Assembly: GCA_963210315.1 (NCBI GenBank)
Contig: OY723310.1
Span: 248,001 to 312,000, forward strand
Origin: Rhynchopus euleeides
Taxonomy: Eukaryota; Euglenozoa; Diplonemea; Diplonemida; Diplonemidae
Reading direction: 5' to 3'
DNA: 64,000 bases
Shown here: positions 53,815-63,707 of the stretch, one piece after another
How positions within the stretch are numbered: the first letter of the stretch is position 1
How the letters are laid out: each line of letters opens with the position of its first letter
Program-made: the position numbers and the translations under genes
Notes under the pieces: generated by a model
The model's database searches: none
Seen by the model: the letters and a program-made list of their open reading frames with translations, nothing else
What the model was told of the DNA's origin: nothing

Positions 53815-54649
53815 CCCCCCCCCCCCCCCGCCCCGCCCGGGGGCCCAACATGCGACACGCGACGCGGGGAAGTGATGGGTAAGGGGGAAGGGGGGGGAAG
53901 GGGGGACGACAATACCCTCCACCGCGGCTCTTCCTATTGTTACAAAATACAGCAGCAGTCTCTCGAGTCTTCCTTTCAGATGATTTTTGCATTGATCGCT
54001 TCCACCGCTGGCAGAAAAACCACACACAAAACCCCCCCCCCCCCCCCGCGTGTCGAGTGACCTTACCTGTCTGAAGTACAGAAATGTGTCGGGTTGGGTG
54101 GAGCATACACACACACAACATGTTCACACAAACACAGAACAAACCGCACAAACGTGTTCACACATCCGGCATCCTATGCGAAATACCCGCCGCTCCCCGG
54201 GAGCTGTTGCGGGAACCATCTGCTCTTCCGACCCAGCGAGACTCTTGCCGTATTTTCTCTACCACACGGGGTGTGTTTTACCAAAAAAAATAATACAACA
54301 AACGCACACGTCTCTCATCCCTGCCCCTGCCCCCCCCCCCCTCCCCCCCCCAAACCCCCGCCTTTCTAACACCCCACCCCACCCCACCCCACCCTCCCAC
54401 CCTCCTCATCTAGAAGTATATCTGCCCGGGCGAGCGGGTGGGCGAGACAGACCGCATGCCGGCGGCATGGGAGTGTTGGGGATAGCTGCTGCCATATCCG
54501 GCTGGAGGGGCACGGGCACCACCATACCCGGCCACTGGACTGTACTCTGGGCTGTGCCCTCCGCCATACGGGGAATACTGTGGGGGCGTCTGAGGCTGGT
54601 GTCCTCGGTGCCCCCCCTGCCCAGGCGATTGGTGATTGTAGAGAGCTGC
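53815..54649. repeat. segmental duplication, copy B
   Basis: About 835 bp, the partner of 51844-52665. It begins with the C-run next to the TA of E1 copy 5. It contains a second copy of the Pro/Gln-rich gene's upstream region and the 3' end of the intact lysine-rich gene. Confidence 0.9.
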
Positions 54650-55675
54650 GACGCGCTGTGCAGGGGTCAGCCTCGACCCCGGCGCCAGCTCCCTCCTCGC
54701 GTGGGGCGGGGATGCGATCTGGAGGCCAGGGGCGTGCGACGCGTCCACCATGAGCGACTGCCACCTCGGCCACTCCGTTGGTGCCCAGTCCTCCTTCGCC
54801 TCCACAGGCGCGGTGACCACGGGGTGCACCTTCACAGGCCGCTGGTTGGCAGGCAGGTCCAGCGCCCCGCCACCCCCAACCGCATTGCCCTCGTCCTTCC
54901 CCCTCTGGTAAGCCTCGCGGAGCCGTGCCGCAGCCTCCTTCTGCTCGGGTGTCATATCAGGGGTCAGCTGGTATTCAGGAGGGAAGCCGTCGTTGAGAGC
55001 CTCGTCAAAAGTTGCCTCCTCTTCCTCCTCATCCTCGGTGGGTTTCGCGTCCTTCTTGCCTTTCTTCTCCTTCTTCTCCTTCTTGTCCTTTTTGTCCGCC
55101 TTGTCGTCGGTTTTGTCCTTCTTCTCCTTCTTGTCCTTCTTATCCGCCTTGTCGTCCTTCCCTCCCTTCGCAGGGGGTGGCCCATTCTCCTTCAGGAATT
55201 TCAGGAGCTTCTTCTCCGACAGAGACTTGTCAGGGCACCGCGTGTCCCCCTTATTGGCGTAGTAATCAGTCCCATCCTTCGACTTCTTCACCCAAAGCCC
55301 TGAGCTCAGGGCGGCAGCCAGCGGGTCCTCATCCCCCTTCGCATCCTTTTTGGACTTTTTTGAAGCCTTCTCTTCCTTCTCGCCCTTCCCCTCCTTCGCG
55401 TCCTTCTTCTTCGAGGATTTGTCGTCCTTCTCCTTCTTCTCCTTCTTCCCCTCGTCCTTCTCCTTTTTATCCTTCTTGCCCTTCTTGTCGTCCTTCTTGC
55501 CACCACCCCCTGGTGCCCCGTTCTCCTTCAGAAACGTCTTGAACTCCTTGGCACGCATCGTCTTCACCTTCGTCCGGTCATCCCCCTTGTTTGCATAATA
55601 CGCCTTCCCCTTCTCGTCCTTCTTCTCCACCCACTTGCCAGAGGCAAGCGCCTCGGCGACGAGGTCGTCGGACAT
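54410..55675 (-). CDS. lysine-rich protein with two repeated W-x..YYANKGD modules
   Basis: A 421-aa predicted protein. Two similar modules, at about residues 1-50 (LASGKWVEKKDEKGKAYYAN) and 117-167 (SSGLWVKKSKDGTDYYANKG), each have a Trp, a Tyr pair and then a KEFKTFLKENG-type helix. The first half resembles a WW domain. Between and after them are long Lys/Asp/Glu stretches (KKDKKEKKDK). An acidic run (DEEEEEATFDEAL), a PDMTPEQKEAAARLREAYQRGK helix and a Pro/Gly/Tyr-rich tail follow. No orthologue is known to me; the composition suggests a cytoskeletal or nucleic-acid-associated protein. The 3' 240 bp are duplicated at 52426-52665. Confidence 0.65.
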   Translation of the reverse strand: MSDDLVAEALASGKWVEKKDEKGKAYYANKGDDRTKVKTMRAKEFKTFLKENGAPGGGGKKDDKKGKKDKKEKDEGKKEKKEKDDKSSKKKDAKEGKGEKEEKASKKSKKDAKGDEDPLAAALSSGLWVKKSKDGTDYYANKGDTRCPDKSLSEKKLLKFLKENGPPPAKGGKDDKADKKDKKEKKDKTDDKADKKDKKEKKEKKGKKDAKPTEDEEEEEATFDEALNDGFPPEYQLTPDMTPEQKEAAARLREAYQRGKDEGNAVGGGGALDLPANQRPVKVHPVVTAPVEAKEDWAPTEWPRWQSLMVDASHAPGLQIASPPHARRELAPGSRLTPAQRVAALYNHQSPGQGGHRGHQPQTPPQYSPYGGGHSPEYSPVAGYGGARAPPAGYGSSYPQHSHAAGMRSVSPTRSPGQIYF

Positions 55676-56024
55676 GCCAGGAGGGGCGCTGTGGCCGCCC
55701 TCACCAGCACCCGCCCCCTCTACCTGTGGCGTGTGGCGGTGGGTCCGGAGTGAAGGGAATGGTTGTAGGTGGGGGGAGGGGAGGGGGGGAAGGAGTAAGC
55801 AAGCGCGCACAGGGCAACTGGCGCGGTTGGAGGGGCTTGGGGGGGGGGGGGGGGGGGTGGGGGCAGAGGCTGTCTGCAAGCACTGGGTTGTCCCGAGCGA
55901 GCAGCCACACCTAAACAAGATGCAGTGCGGGGCTGCCTCCAGCAGGGCTAGGAGGTGTTGTGGAGGCAAGGAGCAAGGGTAGTGTGCGGACAGCACGGAA
56001 ACAGTCGAAATCAGCTCCTATGTC
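55676..56024. other. intergenic, 5' of the lysine-rich gene
   Basis: A long G-run lies at about 55839-55857. No gene was recognised. Confidence 0.5.
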
Positions 56025-56694
56025 TAAGGGGGGTGTCTAAAATTCCGGATTTTTCGGATTTTCCGGATTTTCCGGGCAAAAATCGGGGTTTTTTTGGTGA
56101 AAAACGGCGAAAAAAAGAGTATGGGGAGTTGGGTCCAGTTTAGCAAAGTTGTCGTATTTCTGGGTGTTTTCTGAATGGGGACACCCGAAGAACCCATGAC
56201 ATGGCCATGACATGTCGCTAACGGCGGCTCCACGACAGGGAGTGGCGCACAGGAGGAATATCAGCATGTCCCGAGTCGGCCGAAATATGAGTTTCTGCTT
56301 GGTGGATGCCTCAGGTGGTTAGCACCCCACACGCAGGTCGGGCCCGCGCGCACGTACGGAGAGCAACAACCAGCTGCGGTGGGTGTAGCATGCGGGGTCG
56401 GTCCCAGGATGCCACCATCAGCCCTGCTGCTGTCCCCAACCCGCCGCTGGTGCGTGCAGGACAAAGAAGTCGTCGTCGGAGAAGCTGGCCCCGGGTAAGG
56501 CTTGGGCAACCCATGCAGGCCAGCCAGTAGGCAGGGCCTGTCGTGAGCTCCAGGCATCAGATGTAACCCCAGCTCACCTTCAGTGCTGCTCAACCACCGT
56601 GGTCCATCAGAAAACACGTCGCTGTGTAGTGCACCCCAGGGGGTCACCCCATGCACCACCTCATGCCGACGCACACAACGCCCCCGTCCGAGGT

Positions 56695-57115
56695 GAGGAC
56701 ACCGGGTTGACCCAGTGCACGCATGGCATGGGGCAAACTGGGGGAGATTGACCCCGTGCACGCATGACATGGGGGAAATTGGGGGAGATTGACCCAGTGC
56801 ACGCATGGCATGGGGCAAACTGGGGGAGATTGACCCAGTGCACGCATGACATGGGGCAAACTGGGGGAGATTGACCCAGTGCACGCATGACATGGGGCAA
56901 ACTGGGGGAGATTGACCCCGTGCACGCATGACATGGGGGAAATTGGGGGAGATTGACCCAGTGCACGCATGGCATGGGGCAAACTGGGGGAGATTGACCC
57001 CGTGCACGCATGACATGGGGGAAATTGGGGGAGATTGACCCAGTGCACTCATGACATGGGGCAAACTGGGGGAGATTGACCCAGTGCACTCATGACATGG
57101 GGGAAATTGGGAGAG
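56695..57115. repeat. 41-bp satellite array 1
   Basis: About ten tandem 41-bp units containing TTGACCCAGTGCACGCATGA and CATGGGGCAAACTGGGGGAG. Units vary at C/T and G/A positions. The array is open in several minus frames only because of its composition. Confidence 0.9.
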
Positions 57116-57124
57116 GGGCCGAGC

Positions 57125-57700
57125 ACCAACGCACACACGCGCGGGGGCGCCGCCTCCCAGTGGAGTGGCGGTTGCGGGTGCGCGCCGATATTGCGGCGGT
57201 GTGTGTCGCGTCGAGCGTTGGGCTGCGGAGGATGTGGCGCGTCGTGGGTGTGCTGGTGTGGGCGTTTTTCGCGTTGGGGGATCGGCTGTGCGACGTGCCA
57301 GACCTGATGGATTGGGTGCGGACGCAGGGTAGCCGGGTGGCTGAGGGTTTGTCCGATTGGGAGTCGGCGGTGGCCGTGCCGAGCGCGGTGCGGCGGGATT
57401 TGCAGTGGGCGGGGCGACGGATGTGTTTCGGGCGCCACGGCCGGTTGTCGGGGCGGAGTCGCTGTTCGACGCGGTGGTGTACACTGATGCGAGCGACGGA
57501 GGATGGGGTTGGGTGGTCCAGCTGCGGGCGCAGTGGGGTGCGCCTCGGCGCTGGGGCATATGGGGCGGCGAGTTTCCTGTTGGAGATGCGCGATGGCTTG
57601 GGGCGTGGCTGCCGCGGTATCACGCGGCGTTTGCTTGCTGCTGTTTGCTGTGTTGTTTCACATCACTGTTGCTGCATAGCGCAGTTTCCGCGACGTGCGT
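57125..57700 (+). pseudogene. reverse transcriptase / RNase H remnant (frameshifted)
   Basis: One plus frame reads LCDVPDLMDWVRTQGSR, then WESAVAVPSAVRRDLQW to about 57410. Another frame then reads VVYTDASDGGWGWVVQ and GIWGGEFPVGDARWLGAWL to about 57630. VRRDLQW and TDAS-x2-GWG are typical of the RT-RNase H junction of DIRS-like or related retroelements. At least one frameshift separates the two parts and both ends run into satellite, so it is a dead fragment. The exact retroelement class is uncertain. Confidence 0.5.
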
Positions 57701-57715
57701 TGCACGGTTTGACGG

Positions 57716-59187
57716 GGGCGAAATTGGGGGAGATCCGCCAAGTACCGCAGTGTGTTGGGAGAAACTGGGGGAGATCCGCCAAGTACCCCAATGATACGGG
57801 GGAGATTGGGGGAGATTCGCCAAGTACCCCAATGTGTTGGGTGAAATTGGGGGAGATCCGCCAAGTGCCCCAGTGGTATGGGGGAGATTGGGGGAGATTC
57901 GCCAAGTACCGCAGTGTGTTGGGAGAAATTGGGGGAGATCCGCCAAGTACCCCAATGATATGGGGGAGATTGGGGGAGATCCGCCAAGTACCGCAATGGT
58001 ATGGGGGAGATTGGGGGAGATTCGCCAAGTACCGCAATGTGTTGGGAGAAATTGGGGGAGATCCGCCAAGTACCCCAATGATATGGGGGAGATTGGGGGA
58101 GATTCGCCAAGTACCCCAATAACATGGGGGAGATTGGGGGAGATTCGCCAAGGGCCCCAATGATATGGGGGAGATTGGGGGAGATTCGCCAAGTACCGCA
58201 ATGTGTTGGGAGAAATTGGGGGAGATCCGCCAAGTACCCCAATGATATGGGGGAGATTGGGGGAGATTCGCCAAGTACCCCAATGACATGGGGGAGATTG
58301 GGGGAGATTCGCCAAGTACCCCAATGATATGGGGGAGATTGGGGGAGATCCGCCAAGTACCCCAATGACATGGGGGAGATTGGGGGAGATTCGCCAAGTA
58401 CCGCAATGTGTTGGGAGAAATTGGGGGAGATCCGCCAAGTGCCCCAATGATATGGGGGAGATTGGGGGAGATCCGCCAAGTACCCCAATAACATGGGGGA
58501 GATTGGGGGAGATTCGCCAAGGGCCCCAATGATATGGGGGAGATTGGGGGAGATTCGCCAAGTACCCCAATGACATGGGGGAGATTGGGGGAGATTCGCC
58601 AAGGGCCCCAATGATATGGGGGAGATTGGGGGAGATCCGCCAAGTACCGCAATGATATGGGGGAGATTGGGGGAGATTCGCCAAGTACCGCAGTGTGTTG
58701 GGAGAAATTGGGGGAGATTCGCCAAGTACCCCAATGATATGGGGGAGATTGGGGGAGATCCGCCAAGTACCCCAATAACATGGGGGAGATTGGGGGAGAT
58801 TCGCCAAGGGCCCCAATGATATGGGGGAGATTGGGGGAGATCCGCCAAGTACCGCAATGATATGGGGGAGATTGGGGGAGATTCGCCAAGTACCGCAGTG
58901 TGTTGGGAGAAATTGGGGGAGATTCGCCAAGTACCCCAATGATATGGGGGAGATTGGGGGAGATCCGCCAAGTACCCCAATGGTATGGGGGAGATTGGGG
59001 GAGATTCGCCAAGGGCCCCAATGACATGGGGGAGATTGGGGGAGATTCGCCAAGTACCGCAATGTGTTGGGAGAAATTGGGGGAGATCCGCCAAGTACCC
59101 CAATGATATGGGGGAGATTGGGGGAGATCCGCCAAGTACCCCAATGATATGGGGGAAATTGGGGGAGATCCGCCAAGTGCCCCAGTG
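57716..59187. repeat. 41-bp satellite array 2
   Basis: About 36 tandem 41-bp units of GGGGGAGATTCGCCAAGTAC followed by CCCAATGATATGGGGGAGATT. Variants include CCGCAATGTGTTGGGAGAAATT and GGGCCCCAATGA, and they recur in blocks. The unit length and GGGGGAGATT core are shared with array 1. Confidence 0.95.
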
Positions 59188-59413
59188 TGATGCAGGAAAA
59201 TCGGTTTTTTTGGCCGTATCTGCCGTAAACCCCGTAGTTTAGACACCCTCTCCGGGACCCCCCCCGGACCCCCCCCCCCCCGTGCCATTTTACGGCGACG
59301 GGTTTTACGGCGAATACGGCCTGAAAATCGGGTTTTTTGACAAAGGCAAAAAAAACGCCCGCCCGCCGTAAAAGCCGTATTTGGCCGTAGAGTCCGTACT
59401 TTTAGACACCCCC

Positions 59414-60705
59414 CTAAGTGATCTCATCACGCGTCGCGTCACACACGGCACGGACAGTCACGCAGCGCCTGTTTGCTGCGAAGAGCCACCTCCCGCAGGG
59501 GCTGAGCGAAACGCGTTTATCCTCTGACCCCAGTTGTCCCAAGCACTCCAAGGTGCTGAGGTCGAACAACCTGGGACGCCGGTGGTAGAGAAAGGACATT
59601 GCGACAACATCGCCTGTGTGCGACACGGCAAGAGATGAGGGAATGTCACACACCTCTGTAGTCCGGAGGCAGCTGAGGGACGTTGTGCACCACACCTTCA
59701 GAGACTTGTTGTGGGAGCACGACAGTAGGAGCTGCCCGTCGTTGGTCACGGCGATGTCATGCACAGCTCTGGTGTGGGCATGCAGGTTGTCGGTGCGGTT
59801 GAGGGTGCTGAGGTCATACACACGGATGGTGGGGTCCATTGATGCGGTGAAGATCCTCGTGGCTGACACTGCAATCTTCTGAACAGGGAGCGGCTGCGAC
59901 TCCAGCACTGTGGCACTTGGCGTGCCCTCCAAGTCCCACACACATAGCTTCCCAACATTATCACCTGACACGAGACGCCTGCAGTGTGTCCAGGCCGCAC
60001 TCCAAACCAACTCGTCGTGATCATCCAGGCAACACACCCGCTCCCACGTTGCTGTCAGCCACACGCAGATGACATGCTGTGAGCACGCTGCCAGCCACGT
60101 CCCACAAACTGAGAATACAGTCTTGTGAATTGATTTAGATTCATCGGGGGCCCTCGCTACCAAGTGTGACTGAGTGAGAAAAAGTGAGAAGTCAGCCATG
60201 TTTGGCTGAACACTGACGACTCGTGACTCACAGTGACTCGTAGCGAGGGCCCCCATCGAGCTCGTCGTCATACGGCATCCCCTCTTGTATGAGGTCCGCA
60301 ACCACGTCAGCAGTCCTGGTGTCAAACACGGTGATGTGGCCTTGGTGGTACCCCACAGAACACAGCGTGCCACACCTCGACAGTGAGACGCACAGAATAT
60401 TCTCGCCGCACTGACTGCTGTAAACAGCCGGAAACTCGACTCGTGGCCAGGGATGCACCAGCTGCACGCCACCTCCGTCCTCAAGCCCCGTGTCGGCAAC
60501 GCGCTCTGCATCGTGCAGCTCCTCCTCACCTTCCATACGTGCCCCCAGCCCAGCAGCCTCGTGCTCTGCGTGGACGGAACCCGCAAACATCTCCTTCAGG
60601 GCATCAACCTTCAGGTCGAGCACAGTGCCGCCATCGCGAACACCAACAACACAGCTCCGACTGCTGTCGACGTGCCGCACCAAAACCTCCATGTTCGCTC
60701 TGATA
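59414..60705 (-). pseudogene. WD40-repeat protein gene interrupted by a 109-bp element
   Basis: Part 1 (60705-60255) and part 2 (60145-59414) each read WD40 blades: LCVSLSRCGTLCSVGYHQG and HITVFDTRTADVV in the first; TVFSVCGTWLAACSQHVICVW, LVSGDNVGKLCVWD and LLLSCSHNKSLKVW in the second. They are separated by an inverted-repeat element (60146-60254) with GAT duplicated on both sides. The interruption (112 bp) shifts the frame, and taking it out would restore it. A good acceptor (CCGCAG before 60705) and a possible further exon at 60954-60888 (VAVALTQSELRVVRAEP) suggest the gene starts upstream; no start Met was fixed. The TAG stop lies at 59416-59414. The gene is called broken unless the element is removed from RNA. 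Confidence 0.65.
60146..60254. mobile_element. MITE-like inverted-repeat element GGGGGCCCTCGCTAC, copy 2
   Basis: 109 bp, ends inverted over 15 bp, with a 3-bp target duplication (ATC on plus; 60143-60145 and 60255-60257). It lies in coding sequence of the WD40 gene. On the minus strand it contains GTGAGT and TTTTTCTCACTCAG, which resemble splice sites; their use would leave 47 nt of the element plus the duplicated GAT and a stop codon. Confidence 0.85.
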
Positions 60706-60954
60706 CTGCGGAGACGGTGTCCTTGCACGCGCAGGGGAGATGAAGTTGAACCAACAGCAGCGGCTGCCACGACGTCTGCCGTGATAACCTGTGCGGTGGG
60801 GTCCAGGTGGTAGTGACAGAGACAAGGACAGTGTCGCGTGGCTGCAAGCGTTTCAAAAAAAGAGCGAGTTTTGGTGGGACGTCTTACGTAGGTTCCCGAC
60901 GGGGTTCAGCGCGGACAACACGCAGTTCAGATTGGGTCAGTGCAACAGCCACCC

Positions 60955-62153
60955 CTGAAGAGAGGAGAAGTGGGAGCAACAGTGGGGTGCGCACAGCAAG
61001 GCAGGATGACGTGTCTCTGTCTCAAGACTGCATGCCACTCCTGCAAAGCAATACACAGCAACCCACCGAGCCTCTCCCTCTGTGGTGGTGCCACAGGCAG
61101 GCATCATCCGCTCCGACCGTTCCCGGTGTCGTTTTGCGCTGCCCTTCCCACCTCCCCCCACCCCCATTTGTTCAGCACTGTGCATTCTTCTGGCCTTTCG
61201 TTATCTGACCACGTCGCTTTGGATTTGAAGACCTTCACGTGGCACTATAGCGACAGGAGCAGGAGGGACGGCAGCTGACCGCAGCGGAGCAATGCAATGC
61301 CGCAGGCCACATGCTGCCGTGCCCTCCGTCGCTATTCATGGAGCAATACCTCGTGTCAGTCATGTGATCATTTGCGGGGTGAACGGGGGGGGGGGGGGGG
61401 GGGCAATTGGTCCGCATGCGATGCGGGATTCCGCCTCAGGGCAACACCCTCACACGCATTTGGTGACGATGCCTGCCCCACGGCGGCAGTTCAAAAAGAA
61501 GAATGAAGAAGATCGGGGCAGGGGTTACACAGTTTCCGGAAATTGACTATTCTCGAGTATCCGTTTTGTGTTGTGTCGGAGGGGAAATGGGAGGGAAGAG
61601 GGTGGGAGGGTGAGAAAGAAGTTCCGAGACCCAGGGTCCTGAAGCAAAAGCAGAGCAAGCTCGGCAGATGCAAGATGCCACATCTTGGTTGGGGACAATG
61701 GCGCCTTCGCTCAAAAAAGTGATTTGGCTCGTTGTTTGTTTGTGATGCGTTGACGCTTCCGCACACCACAAGACCTCAACTCCTGTGATGGGTGAGGCTC
61801 GTGGTGTGGTGTGCGGAGCACATTTTTTTTGGCTGGCTGCCGTGACATTTTTCTGCTCGCAGGGTGTGCATGACAACTCTCACTCAGAGTCAAGGACCTC
61901 GGTCTGAAAAGCAAAAAAGGGGATTGTATAAGGACAAGCAATACGATAATGAAGAAAATATACACGGCAAGGTTCTCCGCAACACCACGTCTGTCTGCCT
62001 GTGCCTTCACACTCTGTGGTGTGGAAGTGGAAGACCCCAGCACCACACGCACACCCAAAACTACATCCCAGCAGTGTATTACATGTATACCCTTTCTTCG
62101 TGTGTAGACTTGCGTCTGCTACACATGCACTGTGCAGCATGTAATGGGCATCA
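60955..62153. other. gene-free stretch with an R1 repeat
   Basis: A G-run lies at about 61386-61402 and R1 copy 4 at 61732-61862. The 5' exons of the WD40 gene may lie at its left edge. No other gene was recognised. Confidence 0.4.
61732..61862 (+). repeat. dispersed repeat R1, copy 4
   Basis: It differs from 44412-44542 by only a few changes (for example GGTGTGG for GGCGTGG and a 2-base deletion in GGCTGTGCTG). Confidence 0.85.
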
Positions 62154-63707
62154 TCACATTGTTGGGCAGGTGGAAAGCTCGAAGCTGTTCACCGTACCGG
62201 CGAGGTCAGGGTCAGCAGCCCAGCTGCTGCGTTTGATGAGGTTGCTGCTGCGTTCCACCACCTCAGGCAGGTGCAGCGGGCCCTTGACGCACTCCACACC
62301 GTCGATGTAGATGGTGCCCAAACCCGTGACAGCCGACTCGCTGTTGCGCCTAATGGTCGCCTCCACAGTGAATGTGGTGGACATGGGCACGTCGGATGTG
62401 CACCTCAGCGTCTGTGCAACCTTCCCCCGCCACACCTCCAGCACAAGCTGCTTCGTGTTGTCAGCCAGACTCAGGAGCACGTTGTCCTTCTCAGCACCGT
62501 TCCCGAAGTCGAAGATGCACGCCCACAACGTGGGGATGCCGAACGTCACTGCTGCCCTGACGTACATTGCTCCCCCGAAGGTCATACTGGGTTGCTGGCT
62601 GAATGTGATGATACTGTCGGCCTGCACAACCTGCTGCATATTGGCACAAGGCTTCCGCAAGGCACAGGAGGAGATGGCAAGGCTGTGCACCATGCCGTCG
62701 AGATCTGCGTCCTCAACCCAGTTGCTGCGCCCAATGTAGTTGCTGCCGCGTTCCACCATCCGAGGCAGGTGCACCGACCCCGCAGCACACAACTCACCGT
62801 CGAGGTAGATGGAACCCACACCCTGTGTCTCAGCCGAAGTGTTATGAGAGATCTGCGCCTCCACAGTGACGGGGGTTCCAAGCGGCACATCGAGTTGACA
62901 CACGAGTTCCTGCCACATGCCATAGCGGTAAACTCTCATGGTAATACGTCTCGTCCTGTCCCGCAACCCGACGATGAAGTTGTCCGCCGCACGGCCCTTC
63001 CCGAAGTCGAAGATGCGGCCCCACCACGTCGGGTTTTTGATTGTCACCGTTGCCCTGACGTACATTGCGCCCCCGAATGTCACCTTGGGTTGCTCGTTCA
63101 ACATGGCGCCACTGTCATCATTCACAACCTCCTGCATCGTGACGCAAGGCATCTGCGGGACACAGGAGGAGATAGCGAGGCTGTGCACCCTTCCGTCGAG
63201 ATCTGCGTCCTCAGCCCAGTTGCTGCGTCCAATGTAGTTGCTGCTGCGTTCCACCATGCGAGGCAGGTGCAGATCGCCCGCGGCACACAACTCACCGTCG
63301 AGGTAGATGGAACCCACACCCTGTGTCACAGCGGACGCGTCACGGGTGACCCTCGCCTCCACAGTGAAGGGGGTTCCAAGCGGCACGTCGAGTTGACACA
63401 CGAGTTCCTGCCACGTGTCATTGCGGTACACCGACAATGCAAGGCGCCTGGTGTTGTCCCGCAGACCGACGAAGACGTTGTCCGCCGCACGGCTGTTCCC
63501 GAAGTCAAAGATACGTCGCCACCACGTGGGGTTCTCAATCGTCACTGTTGCCTTGACGGAGAGCGGCCCACCAAACGTCAACGGATCAGTCGGGTTGAAG
63601 TCGCCCACGTTCGACTGCAAGTTGACAACACTATTTACATTCTCGTTGTTGGAGCACAATGGCAGCGCACCGACGCACAGCGACAGAAGTGCCGCCACAG
63701 ATGCCAT
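62154..63707 (-). CDS. secreted protein with three LamG/concanavalin-like modules
   Basis: A 517-aa protein. It starts MASVAALLSLCVGALPLCS, a signal peptide. Three similar modules of about 160 residues follow, starting near residues 40, 200 and 360. Each has LTFGG or VTFGGA, IFDFGN, DNVFVGLRDNTRRLALSVYR-type strands, VGSIYLDGELC, HLPRMVERSSNYIGRS and SLAISSC. The order matches the jelly-roll LamG/pentraxin-like fold (a Laminin_G_3 type). Each module holds paired Cys, fitting secretion. The likely role is carbohydrate or matrix binding at the cell surface. The first two modules are the most alike, so the tandem arose by duplication. The ATG at 63707 was chosen for the signal peptide; the frame extends upstream to 63860 without support. 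Confidence 0.8.
   Translation of the reverse strand: MASVAALLSLCVGALPLCSNNENVNSVVNLQSNVGDFNPTDPLTFGGPLSVKATVTIENPTWWRRIFDFGNSRAADNVFVGLRDNTRRLALSVYRNDTWQELVCQLDVPLGTPFTVEARVTRDASAVTQGVGSIYLDGELCAAGDLHLPRMVERSSNYIGRSNWAEDADLDGRVHSLAISSCVPQMPCVTMQEVVNDDSGAMLNEQPKVTFGGAMYVRATVTIKNPTWWGRIFDFGKGRAADNFIVGLRDRTRRITMRVYRYGMWQELVCQLDVPLGTPVTVEAQISHNTSAETQGVGSIYLDGELCAAGSVHLPRMVERGSNYIGRSNWVEDADLDGMVHSLAISSCALRKPCANMQQVVQADSIITFSQQPSMTFGGAMYVRAAVTFGIPTLWACIFDFGNGAEKDNVLLSLADNTKQLVLEVWRGKVAQTLRCTSDVPMSTTFTVEATIRRNSESAVTGLGTIYIDGVECVKGPLHLPEVVERSSNLIKRSSWAADPDLAGTVNSFELSTCPTM

Larger units (their letters stand above)
56028..59414. mobile_element. 3.4-kb TIR element GGGGGGTGTCTAAAA carrying satellites and an RT remnant
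   Basis: The inverted ends GGGGGGTGTCTAAAA (left 56028) and TTTTAGACACCCCCC (right, ending 59414) lie next to TA (56025-56026 and 59415-59416). Inside, the arms have CCGGATTTT words on the left and CGGCC/CCGTA words on the right. A second, older end-like sequence (TTTAGACACCCTCTCC near 59239) suggests nesting. The core is two 41-bp satellite arrays around a reverse-transcriptase/RNase H remnant. No transposase was recognised. Confidence 0.75.

Noticed and set aside
56644..57559. Minus-strand frames with repeated HVMRALGQSPP
   Set aside because: Translation of satellite array 1 in several frames at once; not protein-coding.
57716..59187. CRISPR-like array
   Set aside because: Units are contiguous 41-bp repeats with no unique spacers, in eukaryotic DNA.
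57620..59288. Three overlapping minus-strand frames of about 480-540 codons with regular SPPISP / LGYLANLPQ repeats
   Set aside because: They are the three frames of the 41-bp satellite (41 is not a multiple of 3), open only because the unit lacks stops; no independent evidence of coding.
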